DNA from: Priestia aryabhattai B8W22
Lineage (GTDB): Bacteria > Bacillota > Bacilli > Bacillales > Bacillaceae_H
Assembly (NCBI RefSeq): GCF_000956595.1
Contig: NZ_JYOO01000013.1
Coordinates: forward strand, 62,001-126,000
Direction of reading: 5' to 3'
DNA length: 64,000 nt
Numbering within the stretch: the first letter of the stretch is position 1; each line of letters starts with the position of its first letter. Below are positions 56,607 to 64,000 of this stretch, piece by piece. The notes under the pieces are model-generated. The model was not told the DNA's origin. It did not search any database and saw only the letters and a program-made list of their open reading frames with translations. A program made the position numbers and the translations under genes.

Positions 56607-57605
56607 TTATAACTTTTTTACTGACGCACGTTCTACTAGTTCGGGAATAATCGTTATTCGCTGTTTCGCATGCTCTTCTTTTTTCATAGACTTTAACAGC
56701 TGTTCAAACGTACTAGCAGCCATCTGAGAAATGGGTTGTTCAATCGTTGTCAAACCCGGCTCAGCAATATCAGCATAAATCGTATTATCGAATCCAATTA
56801 CCGACAGATCTCCTGGGATCGAAAGCCCCTGCTTCCTTGCCTCGTTTATGAGCGATACCCCAATTAGATCTGTACATGCAAAGACTGCTGTCGGCCTGTT
56901 AGGCAAGGAAAGCAGCTGTTTACTTGCTCTTCTGCTATCTTCTACTGTTGAGTAACAGCTGATAATGGACTGATTTTCTAGTGACAAATTTGCTTCTGTA
57001 AGTGCTTGCTTAAAACCCACTAATCGCCCTTCACTGCTTTTTCTATCTTTTTCAGTCATAATCGTTACCGATTGATGACCTTTTTCTATTAAATACGTAC
57101 CTGCGATATATCCTCCGCGAACGTTATCAATTGTCACTACATGCGTTGAGATAGAAGGATGGTCAACTGAAAACAATACAAGCGGTACATCATGCTTCAC
57201 AATTTTCTTTACGAGCTTCGTATCATTTAGTTCAGTTGCAATAATGATTCCATCTACTTGTTTTTTAAATAAAAGATCTATATATTCATGCTCGCGCGCC
57301 GTTTGATGATCTGTACTGCATAAAAAAAGCGTGTATCCCGCTGCTCTAGCACTATTCTCAAAAGCTCTTGCTACCTCTGCAAAAAAAGGATTAGAGATAT
57401 CAGGAACTAACACGCCAATTGTGTACGTCTTTTTCCCCGTTAACGCAGCTGCTACACTGCTAGGCTGATAATCTAATTCCATCATTACTTCATTCACTTT
57501 TTTTATCGTTTTTTCACTAATACGGCCTGTTTGATTGATTACTTTGGATACAGTGGCTATCGATACCCCTGCTTTTTTCGCAACATCATAAATGGTTGGC
57601 TTCAC
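56607..57605 (-). CDS. Second LacI-family repressor of the inositol locus
   Basis: A 332-residue LacI/GalR protein: TIYDVAKKAGVSIATVSKVI (HTH), SSVAAALTGKK (hinge), GVLVPDISNPFFAEVARAFE and VIGFDNTIYADIAEPG (effector domain). It is clearly a paralogue of the LacI at 47088; their recognition helices differ at one position (VSIAT versus VSIST), so they probably bind the same operator with different effectors. GTG 57605 was chosen over GTG 57611, which is 3 bp from AAAGGA. Monocistronic, converging on the MFS gene. Confidence 0.87.
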   Translation of the reverse strand: MKPTIYDVAKKAGVSIATVSKVINQTGRISEKTIKKVNEVMMELDYQPSSVAAALTGKKTYTIGVLVPDISNPFFAEVARAFENSARAAGYTLFLCSTDHQTAREHEYIDLLFKKQVDGIIIATELNDTKLVKKIVKHDVPLVLFSVDHPSISTHVVTIDNVRGGYIAGTYLIEKGHQSVTIMTEKDRKSSEGRLVGFKQALTEANLSLENQSIISCYSTVEDSRRASKQLLSLPNRPTAVFACTDLIGVSLINEARKQGLSIPGDLSVIGFDNTIYADIAEPGLTTIEQPISQMAASTFEQLLKSMKKEEHAKQRITIIPELVERASVKKL

Positions 57606-57702
57606 TTTCACTGTTCCTTTCTTCCTGATCTCTTCCCTTATTTTATCACGAAAGTATTTAATCTTTTATTTTAGATATATCCTTTATCTTTAAAAGAGAA
57701 AT

Positions 57703-57735
57703 AAAAAAAGCTGCTCTACTTGAAACAGCTTTTTT
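57703..57735 (-). terminator. Terminator of the secreted esterase gene
   Basis: AAAAAAGCTG pairs with CAGCTTTTTT over a 12-base loop; T-rich on the minus strand. Confidence 0.8.
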
Positions 57736-57743
57736 ATAAGTGA

Positions 57744-59075
57744 TTAATTGTTCAGCGATTGCTTGCTCATCCATTCCATTATGCTTATTGTGCTTCCATT
57801 TATCTTAGTGCTGGGTTCGTTGTTATACAGATATATCCAAGATGAATGTCCATTATACTGATAGGGCGCACCATCGTTATTTTTATACAAGCCTGTGGTA
57901 TCATGTACATCCTCAAATAGTGATAAATAAACATTATTTGCATGGCTTTTAACCAAACGATCATAAGTTGGAAGAGTGTTAATTGTTGGCGGAAGAACTG
58001 TATCATTCTTAGCGGCTACGAACCAAATAGGTGTTTCTCTCATCTTTTCAATATCTTGATCCGTAATTAATCTATCATTTAGTCCTTCACATACTGGAAA
58101 TGCTGCTGCAAAATAGTTTGGATAATCACGAATCATAAGCATAGTCATATATCCGCCGTTAGATGCTCCTCCAATATAGATTCTATTGGGATCAATATCA
58201 GGGTTTTTAGAAACATATTCTTGAATTAATGCCATCAGTGACTCTTTATAAATAGAAGTTCCATCCGCTTCACCGGTATAACCATCCATCCATTTTGTTG
58301 GCGCTTGTGGTACTAAAACGTAGGCACCTTCAAAATAGGCCTGAGTTTCTTTTATGACAAAGCTAACAGCTTTATTAGCAGATAAGGGAATTGTTGCATC
58401 TGTTCCTCCCTCTCCTCCACCATGTAGCCAAATGATTAATGGATTCTTTTTCTTATCTTTTGCCGGCGCATGACTTGCGTATGCTAATTCTACATTGTGA
58501 TATATACCTTTTTTAATTGCAAAATCATCTACGAGTTCTCTTTTCTCTCCCGTAAACTGTTTCACTACAAGCCCTGACAGCTTTCCTTTCTTTGTTATCA
58601 TATCTTTTTGCTGAGTAATGGTGTATTGACTCTCTATCCATGCATTTAATCCTGTACCGTATTCATCATAATTTAGTGGCGCCCCTAATGAAACGGCCGG
58701 TCCAACTTCCATTTCTAAAACTGCATATTTCCCAGTATGTACGGCTGGTTGTCCATCTTTATCGGATACATATGCTTTTTTTACTTTACGATCTCCTTGT
58801 TCCAATAAAGACGGCTCTAATCGACTATCACTTCGAGCCACATGCACCTTAAACGTTTCTTTTGTAAGTGAATTGGTTGGAACAGGTTCACCTAAGTCAA
58901 TAATAATTTTTGTGATCGCCGCTCCCCAGTCATAAATCTCTGTCACTGTACGATAAGATGTAGCTTTTTCGTGCGCCTGCTTCGCAAACGCTGTTTTCTC
59001 GTAAGAGAGTATAATGCCAATTGCTAGACTCCATGTAACAGCCAATAATACATACTTTTTTAATCTTTGATACAT
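57744..59075 (-). CDS. Secreted alpha/beta-hydrolase (EstA-like esterase with Ig-like N-domain)
   Basis: A 443-residue exported enzyme. Signal peptide residues 1-31 (cleavage after KTAFA); an Ig-like domain (about 40-190); then an alpha/beta-hydrolase with oxyanion loop IIWLHGGGEGG, nucleophile motif GGASNGGY, acid in FVAAKNDTVLPP and base in YNGHSSW. The domain order matches EstA-type esterases and PHB-depolymerase-like proteins. The substrate is unknown; a cre upstream suggests a carbon-source-scavenging role. Monocistronic with terminator. Confidence 0.85.
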   Translation of the reverse strand: MYQRLKKYVLLAVTWSLAIGIILSYEKTAFAKQAHEKATSYRTVTEIYDWGAAITKIIIDLGEPVPTNSLTKETFKVHVARSDSRLEPSLLEQGDRKVKKAYVSDKDGQPAVHTGKYAVLEMEVGPAVSLGAPLNYDEYGTGLNAWIESQYTITQQKDMITKKGKLSGLVVKQFTGEKRELVDDFAIKKGIYHNVELAYASHAPAKDKKKNPLIIWLHGGGEGGTDATIPLSANKAVSFVIKETQAYFEGAYVLVPQAPTKWMDGYTGEADGTSIYKESLMALIQEYVSKNPDIDPNRIYIGGASNGGYMTMLMIRDYPNYFAAAFPVCEGLNDRLITDQDIEKMRETPIWFVAAKNDTVLPPTINTLPTYDRLVKSHANNVYLSLFEDVHDTTGLYKNNDGAPYQYNGHSSWIYLYNNEPSTKINGSTISIMEWMSKQSLNN

Positions 59076-59138
59076 GATGGACTCCTCCTTTTAAATTAGA
59101 ATAGAATTATTAACATTCTCATTCTATTTCGAATAGTA

Positions 59139-59152
59139 TGTAACCGCTTACT
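59139..59152. promoter_or_regulatory. cre site upstream of the esterase gene
   Basis: TGTAACCGCTTACT matches the CcpA consensus TGWNANCGNTNWCA except for the last base, 64 bp before the start codon. Confidence 0.6.
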
Positions 59153-59342
59153 TACTTGTGTTCTATTTTACGTGATCTCTCTCTCTTTCTACACATAATT
59201 ATTTTCCGTTACTTAGCGGAAAACTTTGTAACTATATTCCAATAAGCATATTCTATAAGTCCTTGAAAAAATTTTTTTATTTTATGTATAAAAACTATCT
59301 ATTAATCAAATCATAATCTTAACCTTATAAAAGGAGTTGATT

Positions 59343-59555
59343 ATGATGGCAAACAGCAGAAATAAGAGCAGCAACGAATTGGCAGTACACGGTGCTCAAC
59401 AAGCAATCGATCAAATGAAATATGAGATCGCTAGCGAATTTGGCGTAACTCTTGGTCCTGACACAACTGCACGCGCAAACGGCTCAGTAGGCGGCGAAAT
59501 CACAAAACGTCTTGTGCAAATGGCTGAACAGCAACTTGGCGGCGGACGTTTCTAA
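59343..59555 (+). CDS. Alpha/beta-type small acid-soluble spore protein
   Basis: A 70-residue SASP that coats DNA in the spore and protects it from UV and heat, then is cut by the GPR protease at germination. [22 protein letters not shown] holds the GPR cleavage site (EIASEFG; cited in part) and [19 protein letters not shown] the second conserved block. ATG 59343 or 59346 follows AAAGGAG; the mature protein would start ANSRN. Expression by sigma-G in the forespore is expected from the family; the promoter was not fixed with confidence. Confidence 0.96.
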   Translation: MMANSRNKSSNELAVHGAQQAIDQMKYEIASEFGVTLGPDTTARANGSVGGEITKRLVQMAEQQLGGGRF

Positions 59556-59581
59556 ATCACTATCATAAGCAATACGGCTGG

Positions 59582-59612
59582 AGGAAGAGCGAATGACCGT
59601 TCTTCCTTTTCC
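59582..59612 (+). terminator. SASP terminator
   Basis: AGGAAGAGCG pairs with CGTTCTTCCT (one wobble), followed by TTTCCC. Confidence 0.7.
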
Positions 59613-59747
59613 CATTTTTACATAATCTCTTATCGCGTTTCTTCTCCTCTATATGTATCTAAAACAAAACCACTATCCCTATAACGTTCACATCCCGTTA
59701 TATAAGGTTCTCTTTCTCTCACAATAGATTATTTATGGTAAAACATA

Positions 59748-59779
59748 AAAAGAAGTTCCTTTATATAGGAACTTCTTTT
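59748..59779 (-). terminator. Terminator of the coiled-coil protein gene
   Basis: AAAAGAAGTTCC pairs perfectly with GGAACTTCTTTT over 8 nt; T-rich on the minus strand. Confidence 0.88.
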
Positions 59780-59787
59780 ATCTCACT

Positions 59788-60015
59788 TTATAAATGTGCA
59801 AGCTCTTTAGATATCTTTTCGGTCTTTGCTTTTAGCTGCTCTTGCTGACCTTCTAAGTCAGCAAGAACAGCTAACACTTCCGTATTCTCTGGTTCTTCTT
59901 CATACTGTTTTAACGTAGCAACAAGAGACTGTGAAACTTTGATGAGCTTCTGATTAACTTCTTGCTGCTGTTTTAAATAGTCAAGTTCATATTCCGTTTT
60001 TTCTAGATTTCTCAT
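59788..60015 (-). CDS. Small coiled-coil protein
   Basis: A 75-residue, nearly all-helical protein (LDYLKQQQEVNQKLIKVSQS; LEGQQEQLKAKTEKISKEL) that probably forms a dimeric coiled coil. AAGGAAGGGG precedes the ATG. It lies between the SASP and the YflT-type stress gene, with 75 bp and no terminator between it and the latter, so it may share its sigma-B transcript. No family recognised. Confidence 0.62.
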   Translation of the reverse strand: MRNLEKTEYELDYLKQQQEVNQKLIKVSQSLVATLKQYEEEPENTEVLAVLADLEGQQEQLKAKTEKISKELAHL

Positions 60016-60090
60016 CGGTCCCCTTCCTTTCGTTAACTAGCTTTTATTTAAGAACGCAGTCTTTTATTATCGCATTTGGTTACTTCAACA

Positions 60091-60582
60091 TTACCTTATT
60101 TTATTTTCGTGATTGCCGTATAACATTTTTTCATTCATTGGGTCAGCTGATTTTTCAGCAGGTGTCACTGTTTGTCCTAGAGTTGAATTGTGTTTATCAT
60201 GCTCAACTGCGTCTACCATCAGCAAAACTTTTCCTTTTTTAAGATCAGATACATATGAGGAAGCTTCTGCAGCAGGTACACCATATTCGGTTAATTGATT
60301 TTCGATTCGATTAACATCTTGATCCATTTTTTCTTCAGACGGCGTAAAAGCATTTTTTATTTTCTCCATAAAGGATTGATGGTGCTTTGAGTGTTGATCT
60401 GTATCAACTGTTTGCACATCAATTCCTGCAGAATGCTTAATCGCTTCTGTATTTTCATGACGCAGACCACTGTTTGTCAAGACAGAAAGTGCACTGTCCG
60501 GATATCCCTGTGTTTTTAAATTTCGAATCGCTGTAATAACTGCTGCCTCTGAATCATACGTACCTACTACATTTTTTGTCAT
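60091..60582 (-). CDS. YflT-type general stress protein (GSP17M family)
   Basis: A 163-residue cytosolic protein. The N-terminal VVGTYDSEAAVITAIRNLKTQG is the GSP17M/YflT domain (ferredoxin-like fold) seen in B. subtilis general stress protein 17M; the C-terminal half (QSFMEKIKNAFTPSEEKM ... VSDLKKGKVLLMVDA, cited in parts) is typical of the longer members. Function unknown; members are induced by heat, salt and ethanol. RBS AGGAGG, and a sigma-B promoter upstream. Confidence 0.88.
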   Translation of the reverse strand: MTKNVVGTYDSEAAVITAIRNLKTQGYPDSALSVLTNSGLRHENTEAIKHSAGIDVQTVDTDQHSKHHQSFMEKIKNAFTPSEEKMDQDVNRIENQLTEYGVPAAEASSYVSDLKKGKVLLMVDAVEHDKHNSTLGQTVTPAEKSADPMNEKMLYGNHENKIR

Positions 60583-60630
60583 TTTCTATTCCTCCTAGGT
60601 ATTATCATTTTTTAGCTTGTTATAGTATTA

Positions 60631-60655
60631 ATACCCTTGGATTTTTTGGTAAAAC
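60631..60655 (-). promoter_or_regulatory. Sigma-B promoter of the YflT-type gene
   Basis: GTTTTA-N13-GGGTAT on the minus strand, 49-73 bp before the start codon; one mismatch to GTTTAA and a perfect -10. Confidence 0.85.
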
Positions 60656-60701
60656 TTTTTAATTTTATCTCTAACTCTCCTTACAAGGAGAAACCAATAA
60701 A

Positions 60702-60737
60702 ATAACAGACCTGAATCTAAAAATTCAAGTCTGTTTT
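60702..60737 (-). terminator. Terminator of the cardiolipin synthase gene
   Basis: AACAGAC(C)TGAAT pairs with ATTCA(A)GTCTGTT, followed on the minus strand by TTATTTTATT. Confidence 0.78.
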
Positions 60738-60756
60738 ATGATATCAATGATTTGTA

Positions 60757-62208
60757 TTATAAAATTGGTGACAGTAAGCGAGATACCGCTTCTTTAAATT
60801 TTATAAGAAGAGAGCGCTCTTTATATCGTTCAAGCGTTAATTTTGAACTGTATTGCACATCTTCAAGAAACAGGTTCTGCAACTTTTTGGCAATAGGCTG
60901 GTCATATACAACTGCATTCACTTCAAAATTAAGGCTGAAACTTCGCGGATCGATATTCGTCGTTCCTACAGAAGACAATTCATTATCTACTACAATCGTT
61001 TTAGCATGCAAAAAGCCTTTTTCATAGAGATAAATATTCGCACCATATGTCAGCAGTTCACCTACGTGAGACCACGTAGCCCAATAAACAAAAGGATGAT
61101 CGGGTTTGTTTGGAATCATAATATGAATCTCTACTCCAGATAATAAAGCAATTTTACAAGCATCCATAAAGCTTGCGTCTGGAATAAAGTAAGGTGTTTG
61201 AAGGTACACACTTTCTTTGGCCGACATAATCAATGAGATATACATGTTTTTCAGATGCTGAGTAGTCGAGTTTGGCCCGCTTGCTACAATTTGTACAGGA
61301 ACCGTTCCAGAATGAGTTTCTGTGCGATGCAAAAATTGTTCCAGTTCAATTGGCTGCTTTGTTGCTTGATGCCAATCTAAAATGAATCTCCCTTGAATAT
61401 CGTTCACTGACTCTCCTTTAATGCGAAAATGAGTGTCTCTCCAATAACCCATTTTTGGATCTAACCCTAAATATTCATCTCCTACGTTAAATCCTCCTAT
61501 GTATGCTACTTCACCATCAATGATACAAAGCTTTCGATGATTTCGATTGTTAATCCGAAAATTAATTAAGCGAAGAATTGAAGGGAAAAACGCCTGTGCT
61601 TCGCCGCCATATGAAATAAGCTCCTTAAAAAATGATGGCGTCATTTTTCTAGATCCTACTTCATCATAAAGAACACGAACCTTTATGCCTTCTTTTGCTT
61701 TTTTTGTTAGCTCATCTCTTAATTTTTTCCCAAGATTATCTCGTTGAATAATATAATATTGAATATTAATTTCTTTTTTAGCATTTCGAATGTCCTCAAA
61801 CAATGCATCAAATTTCTGATTACCATCACTAAAGATATCAATTTCATTGTCGGTGCGCACAAGTGACTTAGAAGAATTTAAATTAGTGAACAGCAGTTTA
61901 TTATGTTGAATCAGTAAATCATTTCGATATTCGTGGGTAGCTTTAAGCTCTTTTAATTGCTCTTCCACTGAAGATCTTAAATATTCCCGCTCATCAGATG
62001 ACAATTTATAAAAGTTTTTCTGTTTTAGCTGTCTTCCAAAGAACAGATATACAATAAAGCCGACAATTGGTATAAAAAATAAAATAAGAAGCCACGCCCA
62101 TGTAGATCCTATATCTCTTCTTTCGATGAAAATAAGAATACCGGCTAATAAAATATTAATAGCTGTTACAACAGATACACTTAGTGTAAAGATATGGGCA
62201 AATTCCAT
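60757..62208 (-). CDS. cls: Cardiolipin synthase
   Basis: A 483-residue phospholipase-D-superfamily enzyme that joins two phosphatidylglycerols to cardiolipin and glycerol. Two N-terminal membrane helices (residues 5-60), then two HKD motifs: NHRKLCIIDGEVAYIGGFNV (about 220) and HAKTIVVDNELSSVGTTNID (about 400). Length matches B. subtilis ClsA (482). The C-terminal AVSRLLSPIL is typical. AAAGGAG before the ATG. Monocistronic. Confidence 0.95.
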   Translation of the reverse strand: MEFAHIFTLSVSVVTAINILLAGILIFIERRDIGSTWAWLLILFFIPIVGFIVYLFFGRQLKQKNFYKLSSDEREYLRSSVEEQLKELKATHEYRNDLLIQHNKLLFTNLNSSKSLVRTDNEIDIFSDGNQKFDALFEDIRNAKKEINIQYYIIQRDNLGKKLRDELTKKAKEGIKVRVLYDEVGSRKMTPSFFKELISYGGEAQAFFPSILRLINFRINNRNHRKLCIIDGEVAYIGGFNVGDEYLGLDPKMGYWRDTHFRIKGESVNDIQGRFILDWHQATKQPIELEQFLHRTETHSGTVPVQIVASGPNSTTQHLKNMYISLIMSAKESVYLQTPYFIPDASFMDACKIALLSGVEIHIMIPNKPDHPFVYWATWSHVGELLTYGANIYLYEKGFLHAKTIVVDNELSSVGTTNIDPRSFSLNFEVNAVVYDQPIAKKLQNLFLEDVQYSSKLTLERYKERSLLIKFKEAVSRLLSPIL

Positions 62209-62409
62209 CCTTTTACTCCTTTCTTTCTACTACATCACTCTATTAACTCATTCCCTTTTTTAACGTTCTCATTCACTTTACTATACATAACACAGATGGC
62301 TTCCTTTTTCATCTTTAGGATCCAAATTTTATTGTTTTTTTATTTTTTGCTACACTAAAAATATGAAATATTTCTTTTTATTGTGTATTAAAAACAAGGG
62401 GGAAATAAC

Positions 62410-62646
62410 TTGTTTTTTTCTTTTATTTTTCTTAGCCTCATCAATGTATTTATCAGTATTAGCCTGGGGTATACGGCTTATCAATTATTTAAAAAAGCAT
62501 TTATTGGAGGTATTCTTACGGGTATCCTTGCTTGCAGCGCTCCTATCATGTTTGTATGGCCTTCTCTGTTTCTATCAACGGGCATATCACTTTTTCTCTA
62601 CTTTCTCATTATTCACTCAAAAAATCACATATCATCTAATATATAG
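62410..62646 (+). CDS. Small membrane protein
   Basis: A 78-residue protein with three hydrophobic helices (MFFSFIFLSLINVFISISLG; the GGILTGILACSAPIMFVWP and LFLYFLIIHSKNH regions). TTG 62410 follows AAGGGGG at 7 bp. The overlapping longer frame at 62363 has no RBS and no membrane-protein logic. A TACACT -10 stands upstream near 62351. No family recognised. Confidence 0.6.
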   Translation: MFFSFIFLSLINVFISISLGYTAYQLFKKAFIGGILTGILACSAPIMFVWPSLFLSTGISLFLYFLIIHSKNHISSNI

Positions 62647-62647
62647 A

Positions 62648-62682
62648 TAAAAAACACGAAAATCTAAGATTTCCGTGTTTTT
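62648..62682. terminator. Bidirectional terminator
   Basis: AAAAAACACG(A)AAATCT pairs with AGATTT(C)CGTGTTTTTT. Confidence 0.88.
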
Positions 62683-62685
62683 TAT

Positions 62686-63516
62686 CTACAAGCTATATAC
62701 GTAATAATCCTGCACATGATATGAATTGAAACCGCATGTTTCGTAGAGTTGCAAAGCGCGTTTGTTTTTCGCTTCAACCTCAAGAAATACATCATACCCT
62801 AGCTGATGCTGCTGTAAAATGACTTGTTTTAAAGCCGCCTTTCCTATTCCTAATTTTTGATAAGAAGGTAAAATACCAAATCCATAAATCCATGCTTCGC
62901 TTTTATCATAAGATACCCTTAACTTTCCAACCGCTTGGCCATCATACTCTACGATAAAATGATGTTGCTGTTCCTCCGTGTTCAGTTGCTCATAATAAGC
63001 AGCTGCTTCTGTTAAAGACATACCAAAGCATTCTACATCAATTTGCATTTCTATTTTTATATGTTTATCTGATTGGGAAGAGCGAAGTGTAACAAAGGAA
63101 TTATCATCTTCCAATTCTTTTTTTGCCCACTTCATTTGATATTCTGAAAAAGTAAACGAACATGGGATTTGCTTTAAGAATTCCCTACCTGAAACCGAAT
63201 CGCCAGGAGCATTTAATAAAATCTCTGTATACTTACGCTTCTTACATATATGTAAAGCTTGAGAAAACAGCTTTGAAAAAATCTTTTTTCTGCGATAGCT
63301 AGGAGCGACCATTCCGCATATTTCAACTGTATTCCCAAACCCATAAAGACCAATAAATCCAACAAGCTGATTATCTTCATAATGAAAAAAATCGTTAACG
63401 TCATTTTGTTTTCGACTTCGTAACATGTCAAAATTCAGCTTCAGCTCTATGTGCTCTTCTTGTTCGCAAATAGACTGTAGCTTTTGTATATCTTCTAGTA
63501 CATGTTGTTCTAACAT
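62686..63516 (-). CDS. Double-GNAT acetyltransferase
   Basis: A 276-residue protein with two GNAT domains. The N-terminal one (about 25-135) shows EICGMVAPSYRRKKIFSKLF. The C-terminal one (about 145-276) shows FGILPSYQKLGIGKAALKQV and LEVEAKNKRALQLYETCGF. The C-terminal loop has the full acetyl-CoA pyrophosphate motif (QKLGIGKAA); the N-terminal RRKKIFSKL is less canonical. Such tandem proteins resemble the mycothiol synthase arrangement, but the substrate here is unknown. AGGAGG RBS. Monocistronic. Confidence 0.85.
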   Translation of the reverse strand: MLEQHVLEDIQKLQSICEQEEHIELKLNFDMLRSRKQNDVNDFFHYEDNQLVGFIGLYGFGNTVEICGMVAPSYRRKKIFSKLFSQALHICKKRKYTEILLNAPGDSVSGREFLKQIPCSFTFSEYQMKWAKKELEDDNSFVTLRSSQSDKHIKIEMQIDVECFGMSLTEAAAYYEQLNTEEQQHHFIVEYDGQAVGKLRVSYDKSEAWIYGFGILPSYQKLGIGKAALKQVILQQHQLGYDVFLEVEAKNKRALQLYETCGFNSYHVQDYYVYSL

Positions 63517-63664
63517 ACGTATCCTCCTGCATCTCTCTTTTTATTATAAGTTCGGCTTTATTTAACTTTTTCCTTTCATCTTTAGCGCAATAGTCGAATA
63601 ATTATAGGGTAAAAGCAAGATCAAAAAGCATATAGAGTAATCAAACTAAATAGGCGGGGTGCTT

Positions 63665-63838
63665 ATGAAAAAGACCATTTTAATAAGTTTTATTGCACTA
63701 GTTGCTTTAACCATTATTTATTGCCTGCAGAAAGAATTTATTTTTGCTTTAGCTTTGTGGAGCATTTATGGGACAGTATTATCAATTTTTGTATATTTTT
63801 CTTTTCATAAATCAACGGAAGATCGCAAGGATGAGTAA
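63665..63838 (+). CDS. Small two-helix membrane protein
   Basis: A 57-residue protein: MKKTILISFIALVALTIIY forms helix 1, FALALWSIYGTVLSIFVYF helix 2, and the tail FHKSTEDRKDE is charged. GGCGGGGTG precedes the ATG at 63665. A weak AAAAGGT/ACCTTTTT hairpin follows at 63851-63878. No family recognised. Confidence 0.62.
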   Translation: MKKTILISFIALVALTIIYCLQKEFIFALALWSIYGTVLSIFVYFSFHKSTEDRKDE

Positions 63839-64000
63839 CAATAGCGCTTTTAAAAGGTCTATGAAATAAACCTTTTTACAGACCTTTCGTAAATTTACAA
63901 CTGGGATGCATATTGGTAACAATTTAGAAACAAGTATTCTTTATTCTTAGTGTTATAGAAAAAGATATTACCTATTTCACTAAGGAGTTGGAGATTCGTA
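63839..64000 (+). other. Leader of a gene starting beyond the window
   Basis: The last bases AAGGAGTTGGAGATTCGTA contain a strong RBS (63981-63986) with no start codon yet, so a plus-strand gene probably begins at or just after base 64000. A weak hairpin near 63851-63878 ends the preceding small gene. Confidence 0.5.

Noticed and set aside
62363-62650. Longer frame overlapping the small membrane protein at 62410
   Set aside because: Its ATG has no RBS, whereas the TTG at 62410 has AAGGGGG at good spacing and gives a better membrane protein.

Overview
The window looks like chromosomal DNA of a low-GC, spore-forming Bacillaceae. An alpha/beta-type small acid-soluble spore protein, a SpoVR protein, sigma-B and sigma-D type promoters, Rex, Fnr, Fur, CcpA (cre) and WalR-like sites, and gene families known from Bacillus subtilis (yhcT/yhcU/yhcX, yhdB, yfmQ, yogA, iseA) point to a member close to Priestia (Bacillus) megaterium. 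The species is an inference. No phage, insertion sequence with a transposase, CRISPR array, rRNA or tRNA was seen.

Layout. 1-8 kb: the end of an amino-acid ABC ATPase, a nucleoside hydrolase, an acrylyl-CoA-reductase-like enzyme, an Rrf2 regulator with a probable operator, a Fur-boxed heme-monooxygenase-like gene, spoVR, a yhdB-like gene, bioY and phosphoglucomutase. 8.4-13.4 kb: the complete glycerol regulon glpP-glpF-glpK-glpD on the minus strand. Two leader terminators share a GlpP-type motif, and a cre lies in the glpF promoter. 13.5-21 kb: a GNAT-nitrilase fusion, a short inverted-repeat element, an L,D-transpeptidase, a SurA_N lipoprotein, a pseudouridine synthase and a chemoreceptor. 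21-29 kb: a CDF exporter, ldh-lctP behind an Fnr/Rex promoter, yogA, iseA with WalR-like boxes, and an AI-2E-family protein. 29-40 kb: rarD, a TatD hydrolase, a tiny sigma-B membrane protein, a citrate/metal transporter, a cobalamin-riboswitch-controlled solute-binding protein, and a second, tail-less FtsZ.

40.6-42.6 kb is a small gene graveyard: a 5'-truncated drug exporter, an amber-interrupted membrane gene, a frameshifted membrane gene and a lipoprotein-like gene that has lost its lipobox cysteine. It is followed by a diverged tandem repeat, queT with a preQ1-I riboswitch, an Lrp regulator, and a YitT-family gene behind a near-consensus promoter whose ~105-nt leader ends in an intrinsic terminator.

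46-57.6 kb is a myo-inositol catabolism locus (iolG-C-A-D-E-lacI-iolB, a divergent MFS transporter and a second LacI regulator). A common TTAAGCGCTT operator lies at three places, and no DeoR-type IolR is present. The last 6 kb hold a secreted esterase with a cre, the spore protein, a YflT-type stress protein with a sigma-B promoter, cardiolipin synthase, small membrane proteins and a double-GNAT protein.

The most unusual items are the tail-less FtsZ paralogue next to the B12 riboswitch and orphan binding protein, the terminator-ended leader RNA before the YitT gene, the LacI-controlled inositol locus with an internal terminator, and the decaying gene cluster.
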